NCBI GenBank assembly: GCA_946410005.1
Contig: CAMJYS010000003.1
Location: 1-20,398 of the forward strand
DNA from: an uncultured Clostridia bacterium
GTDB lineage: Bacteria > Bacillota > Clostridia > Oscillospirales > Acutalibacteraceae
Length of the DNA stretch: 20,398 bases
Reading direction: 5' to 3'
In this document: piece after piece, positions 17,746 through 20,398 of the stretch
Position numbering within the stretch: position 1 is the stretch's first letter
Layout of the letters: the number at the start of each line of letters is the position of its first letter
The notes under the pieces: model-generated
Database searches by the model: none
What the model was told of the DNA's origin: nothing
What the model saw: only the letters and a program-made list of their open reading frames with translations
Made by a program: the position numbers and the translations under genes

Positions 17746-18468
17746 TTATCGTAATGCCTGTGACGCAGCTAATGCTGAAGCTAATTTTGCTTTTTCCAAA
17801 TTTTTTGAAAGTTTAATTTCTGCAAGAGAACTCAAACTCAATCTTCCACTTGCCGTCGGTTTTTCTTGAGCCCCATATTTATCATAGCCTAATGGCTGTT
17901 CTACTATCTTAACAGTTACGTCTGCTTTTAACGGATGTCCCCAACGGGAAAAAGCGGTATAGTTTACATTTACACTACTTATTAACCCAAAATGTTCTAT
18001 ATTTCCCCATACAAACAAAACATAGTATCTACCGCCTGAAGACGCAATTTTCCCAAGACGTTTTAAACTAGTATGCGTTTCAGATTCCAAAGAAAAGTCT
18101 GCAGTTGGAACGGTTCCGTCCATTGTTCTAACGTTATACTCATCATATATATCATACTTAAGCTTAATTTCTACCTCTTCTGTATCCGATCTACCTTCTT
18201 GTGGTTTTATAAGAGGAATTCCGCCAGGTAAATCCTTTCGATCGTTTAAAATAGAATTTTCTATTGGTCCTATACTTTTAACAGTACTTCCATAAGTTAC
18301 ATCAAACTCATCAGGGTTAATTTGAACCGGAAGAGGATCTTTAAATTCCCCATCGGCTCTTTTATAATTAATTCCTTTGCCAAATATTGACGTATCTTCT
18401 TCGAAAACATAAAACTTAGCTTTTGAAACTATACTAAAATCGTACAATACATGTGTTCTGTATGCCAT
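17746..18468 (-). CDS. Contractile-injection-system tube/baseplate-like protein (CIS_tube, Afp7-type)
   Basis: The 240-residue protein has the pattern I associate with the CIS tube N-terminal domain found in Afp7/PVC7 and phage-tail proteins. VQINPDEFDVTYG is at about 48-60; a long strand VEIKLKYDIYDEYNVR (about 99-114) matches the usual LSFEL-FD segment; YYVLFVWGNIEHFGLISSVNVNYTAFSRWGHPLKADVTVKI is at 148-188, where W-G, F-G, Y..F...G.PL+A are the family's anchor residues. The usual C-terminal LysM domain is missing; instead there is an Ala/Leu-rich tail (about 205-240). It starts at an ATG behind AAGGTGG and a perfect promoter. No sheath, tube, spike or AAA+ genes are nearby, so it is either detached from its main cluster or repurposed. 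Confidence 0.68.
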   Translation of the reverse strand: MAYRTHVLYDFSIVSKAKFYVFEEDTSIFGKGINYKRADGEFKDPLPVQINPDEFDVTYGSTVKSIGPIENSILNDRKDLPGGIPLIKPQEGRSDTEEVEIKLKYDIYDEYNVRTMDGTVPTADFSLESETHTSLKRLGKIASSGGRYYVLFVWGNIEHFGLISSVNVNYTAFSRWGHPLKADVTVKIVEQPLGYDKYGAQEKPTASGRLSLSSLAEIKLSKNLEKAKLASALAASQALR

Positions 18469-18484
18469 AACGTATCCACCTTTT

Positions 18485-18500
18485 CAAATTTGTGAATTTG
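18485..18500. repeat. Small inverted repeat in the leader of the CIS-like gene
   Basis: CAAATT and AATTTG around TGTG, between the promoter and the ribosome site. It could form a weak hairpin in the leader or be an operator. Short and AT-rich, so chance is possible. Confidence 0.3.
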
Positions 18501-18519
18501 CAACAGTAATTCTCACTCG

Positions 18520-18548
18520 ATTATATAATTAATATCAATTTTTGTCAA
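18520..18548 (-). promoter_or_regulatory. Perfect consensus sigma-70-type promoter of the CIS-like unit
   Basis: On the minus strand TTGACA (18548-18543), exactly 17 bases, TATAAT (18525-18520). Every base matches the housekeeping consensus, making it the best promoter seen in the window. It lies about 50 bases upstream of the CIS-tube-like ATG and just downstream of the translocase terminator, so it can only serve the CIS-like/coiled-coil pair. Confidence 0.85.
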
Positions 18549-18563
18549 TTATATTGTTGCCAC

Positions 18564-18606
18564 AAAAAATAAATCCTATCTCTAAAAAATTTAAGAGATA
18601 GGATTT
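18564..18606 (-). terminator. Terminator of the ATP/ADP translocase gene
   Basis: A perfect 13-base inverted repeat (18571-18583 with 18594-18606; core ATCCTATCTCT/AGAGATAGGAT) has a ten-base loop and is followed on the minus strand by ATTTTTTG. It lies about 30 bases after the translocase stop. It isolates that gene from the strong promoter just beyond. Confidence 0.88.
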
Positions 18607-18636
18607 TATATAATGTAAAATTTTTAAACAGAGTAA

Positions 18637-19977
18637 TTAGCAAACATTTGTATTTGTATCTATAGCCTTTTTATGGGTTTTTCCTAAATATAGTGCTACG
18701 AACAACCAAGCCACTACAAACACCGAACCTAATCCACAGCTTAAAATTCTATACATGGATTCACCAAGCGGTTTAAACATATTTACAACGGATCCGCTTT
18801 CTTTTGAAAACCGTGATCCAAATGTTTCAATCCATGCCTGAGATTTTGACTTTGCATCTGAACTCGTAGGAATGTAAAGCTGTTTTAAAGACGGACCATT
18901 CAAAGAATAGTTTACAGCTTTACAAGCAACCATCAAGCAAAACAAAAATTCTAAACTATTTATTGTGATAAATCCTAAAATAGACAATCCGAAAAATATA
19001 GGAACACACGCGAGCGAAATTTTAAGGCCCATGTATTTAGTTATTTTATTTACACCTAATACTAAAAGTACGAATGATACAAGATTTACTACTGAAGCAA
19101 ATAATGAATAGTACTGTGTCAGTTTGTTGCCTGAGTACATTCCGGCTGACGCATTTTTAAAGTTAAAATCAAAAATTGTTGCTATAAATTCAAAAGAAAA
19201 ATTGACAAACAAAATTCCAAGCAAATATTTATTAGAAATCAACAACCTTAGTCCTTCAATAAAACCGGTTTTTTCTTTTTTGGTTTCAGAACTTTTTTTC
19301 AAAGTTTGCGACGCAACTAAATCCGCAGGAGTTTTTTTCATAAAATATTTAACTAAAGGATAAATTAGCAGTGTCAAACAAGCCGCTATCATTAAAGCAA
19401 GAAAATCTGATCCGAATCCTATGCTTATAGGTAAATTTATAAATAGGTATGGAAATGAAATACCACCTATTTGACCTAAAGCGACAATAAGCGGAAAACC
19501 TTTTTTAGCAGATTCCGATTTTGTAATATCAGTTGAAAATGCCCAAAAAAGCGCAACTATAATCGATCCAAAGCTTTCGACCAAACAATACCAAATGTAT
19601 CCAAAAATTGTTGTAAGTAAACTTTTTGCTATAATTCCGCTTTGGAATGCTTGAACAAAAAATGAAAATAACGCCATAATTGTTCCGTAAAACAATGCCG
19701 GTAAAGTAGCAAGAAGTTTAGATTTTGGCACGAAATCTAAAATCTTTGTATATGCAGCAACTAAAACAACAATAAAAACGACAGACACAGTTTTTGCGTA
19801 AGGTATTGCTTCCGCTCCTACCAATTGTGTAAAAATAGAGTCTTTCAGCGGTTTCATCATCCAGTAAGTGCCTAAAATTGTCATCAAAATGACTCCTAAC
19901 CGCAAGAATTTCAAAAATTCTCTTTTTTCGAATTCACCGAAACTCATCTTACACAAAGACATCAATAAATTCACCAT
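18637..19977 (-). CDS. ATP/ADP translocase (Tlc/NTT family)
   Basis: Polytopic inner-membrane transporter of 446 residues with about 11-12 hydrophobic segments. Two conserved blocks identify the Tlc family. The first is MMKPLKDSIF ... GAEAIPYAKTVSVV (about 40-66), equivalent to the chlamydial and rickettsial KDSLV ... GAEAIPF.K segment. The second is LKQLYIPTSSDAKSKSQAW followed by GSRFSKESGS near 370-400, equivalent to EMAYIPL....K.KGKA ... GSR.GK.GGS. Members exchange host ATP for ADP or import nucleotides; which applies here cannot be read from the sequence. It is somewhat shorter than the usual roughly 500 residues. The ATG follows a GGGGGA ribosome site. It has its own terminator and a candidate promoter. 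Such a gene is expected in intracellular bacteria and is unusual in a Firmicute. Confidence 0.88.
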   Translation of the reverse strand: MVNLLMSLCKMSFGEFEKREFLKFLRLGVILMTILGTYWMMKPLKDSIFTQLVGAEAIPYAKTVSVVFIVVLVAAYTKILDFVPKSKLLATLPALFYGTIMALFSFFVQAFQSGIIAKSLLTTIFGYIWYCLVESFGSIIVALFWAFSTDITKSESAKKGFPLIVALGQIGGISFPYLFINLPISIGFGSDFLALMIAACLTLLIYPLVKYFMKKTPADLVASQTLKKSSETKKEKTGFIEGLRLLISNKYLLGILFVNFSFEFIATIFDFNFKNASAGMYSGNKLTQYYSLFASVVNLVSFVLLVLGVNKITKYMGLKISLACVPIFFGLSILGFITINSLEFLFCLMVACKAVNYSLNGPSLKQLYIPTSSDAKSKSQAWIETFGSRFSKESGSVVNMFKPLGESMYRILSCGLGSVFVVAWLFVALYLGKTHKKAIDTNTNVC

Positions 19978-19998
19978 CGTGATCCCCCTTAAAAAATT

Positions 19999-20025
19999 TA
20001 AATATAGGCTGAATGCCTATATTTA
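19999..20025 (-). terminator. Hairpin between murF and the translocase
   Basis: A perfect 11-base inverted repeat (TAAATATAGGC/GCCTATATTTA) has a five-base loop, then AAATTTTTTAAG on the minus strand. It is probably the terminator of the murF transcript. It ends about 20 bases before the translocase start, so the T-run abuts that gene's ribosome site. Confidence 0.6.
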
Positions 20026-20053
20026 TTATAACAAATAAAAACTTTTCCGTCTA
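20025..20053 (-). promoter_or_regulatory. Candidate promoter of the translocase gene
   Basis: Minus strand TAGACG (20053-20048, four of six), 17 bases, TATAAT (20030-20025, perfect). The -10 box touches the base of the hairpin described at 19999-20025, so transcripts from this promoter would start inside the hairpin and lack part of its 5' arm. Confidence 0.5.
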
Positions 20054-20079
20054 TAAAAATAAAACCCAAAATAATCCAA

Positions 20080-20398
20080 TTACATAAATTTATCTTTTAT
20101 CATTTTTACTATTTCATCGGTATGCATTCCTCTTGACCCTTTTACAAGCACTTTGTCACCCGATTGTAAATTATTTTTTAAAATTTCAAATGCCTCTGAA
20201 TTTGTTTTACAATTAAATATTTCTGTTTCCTTATTTACTGAATTTGCTCCTTTCGAAAAAAACTCAGCTTTTTCTCCTACTGTAATTAATAAATCTATTC
20301 CTTCTATTGCTATATATCTACCGGTGTCAAAGTGAATTTTTTCAGACTTTTCTCCAAGTTCAAGCATATCGGCCAATACAGCAATATTTCTTCCGCTT
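20080..20398 (-). CDS. murF: UDP-MurNAc-tripeptide:D-Ala-D-Ala ligase MurF, C-terminal part
   Basis: Cytoplasmic ligase adding D-Ala-D-Ala to the peptidoglycan precursor. Only the last roughly 106 codons are in the window; the frame runs off the right edge with no start. The reading SGRNIAVLADMLELGEKSEK matches the Mur ligase domain-3 signature (GRKIAVLGDMLELG), with Ala in place of the usual Gly. LLITVGEKAEFFSKGA, a late GDKVLVKGSRGMHTDEIV and the C terminus follow. Its presence indicates wall synthesis is retained. A hairpin follows its stop before the translocase gene. Confidence 0.92.
   Translation of the reverse strand, partial: SGRNIAVLADMLELGEKSEKIHFDTGRYIAIEGIDLLITVGEKAEFFSKGANSVNKETEIFNCKTNSEAFEILKNNLQSGDKVLVKGSRGMHTDEIVKMIKDKFM

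Overview
The window is a low-GC (AT-rich by eye) bacterial chromosome segment. Its gene order is that of a Firmicute, most likely a clostridium: rplS, signal peptidase I, rbgA, rnhB, yraN, then a metallophosphoesterase, tig, clpP, clpX, lon, engB and valS. Against this ordinary background stands a Tlc-family ATP/ADP translocase, a protein type known mainly from obligate intracellular bacteria and plastids. I therefore infer a host-dependent, probably intracellular member of the Clostridia, possibly from Oscillospiraceae-like stock. This lineage call rests on gene order and one marker protein, not on phylogeny.

Layout. Bases 1-45 are not genomic: they match the 3' end of the Illumina TruSeq P5 adapter, so the left edge is a library artefact and valS (46-855, minus) is cut there. 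From 855 to 13330 everything lies on the minus strand, read from high to low coordinates. It starts with rplS, which has its own promoter and terminator. Two tandem lepB genes, a Nudix hydrolase, rbgA, rnhB, yraN, an M19 dipeptidase, a small nucleotide-sugar-type enzyme and a metallophosphoesterase follow. The run ends with the protein-folding and proteolysis block tig-clpP-clpX-lon and with engB-valS. Gaps are short and several genes overlap, so much of this is probably co-transcribed.

At 13553-15832, on the plus strand and divergent from rplS, lie two glycolytic genes, tpiA and gpmI, behind a good sigma-A-type promoter. Convergent to them, on the minus strand, is a compact two-gene unit (18468 to 15896). 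It has a perfect consensus promoter (TTGACA, 17 bp, TATAAT), a gene resembling the contractile-injection-system tube/baseplate protein (CIS_tube, Afp7-like), a long charged coiled-coil protein of unknown function and a terminator. Upstream of it are the ATP/ADP translocase (19977-18637), with its own strong terminator, and the 3' end of murF (window edge to 20080).

How it fits together. Housekeeping (translation, secretion, ribosome assembly, quality-control proteolysis, wall synthesis, lower glycolysis) is intact. The accessory part couples a nucleotide importer to a stand-alone injection-system-like gene pair, and this is the most unusual content. No tRNA, rRNA, CRISPR array, insertion sequence or prophage integrase was seen. 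No intergenic gap exceeds about 220 bases.
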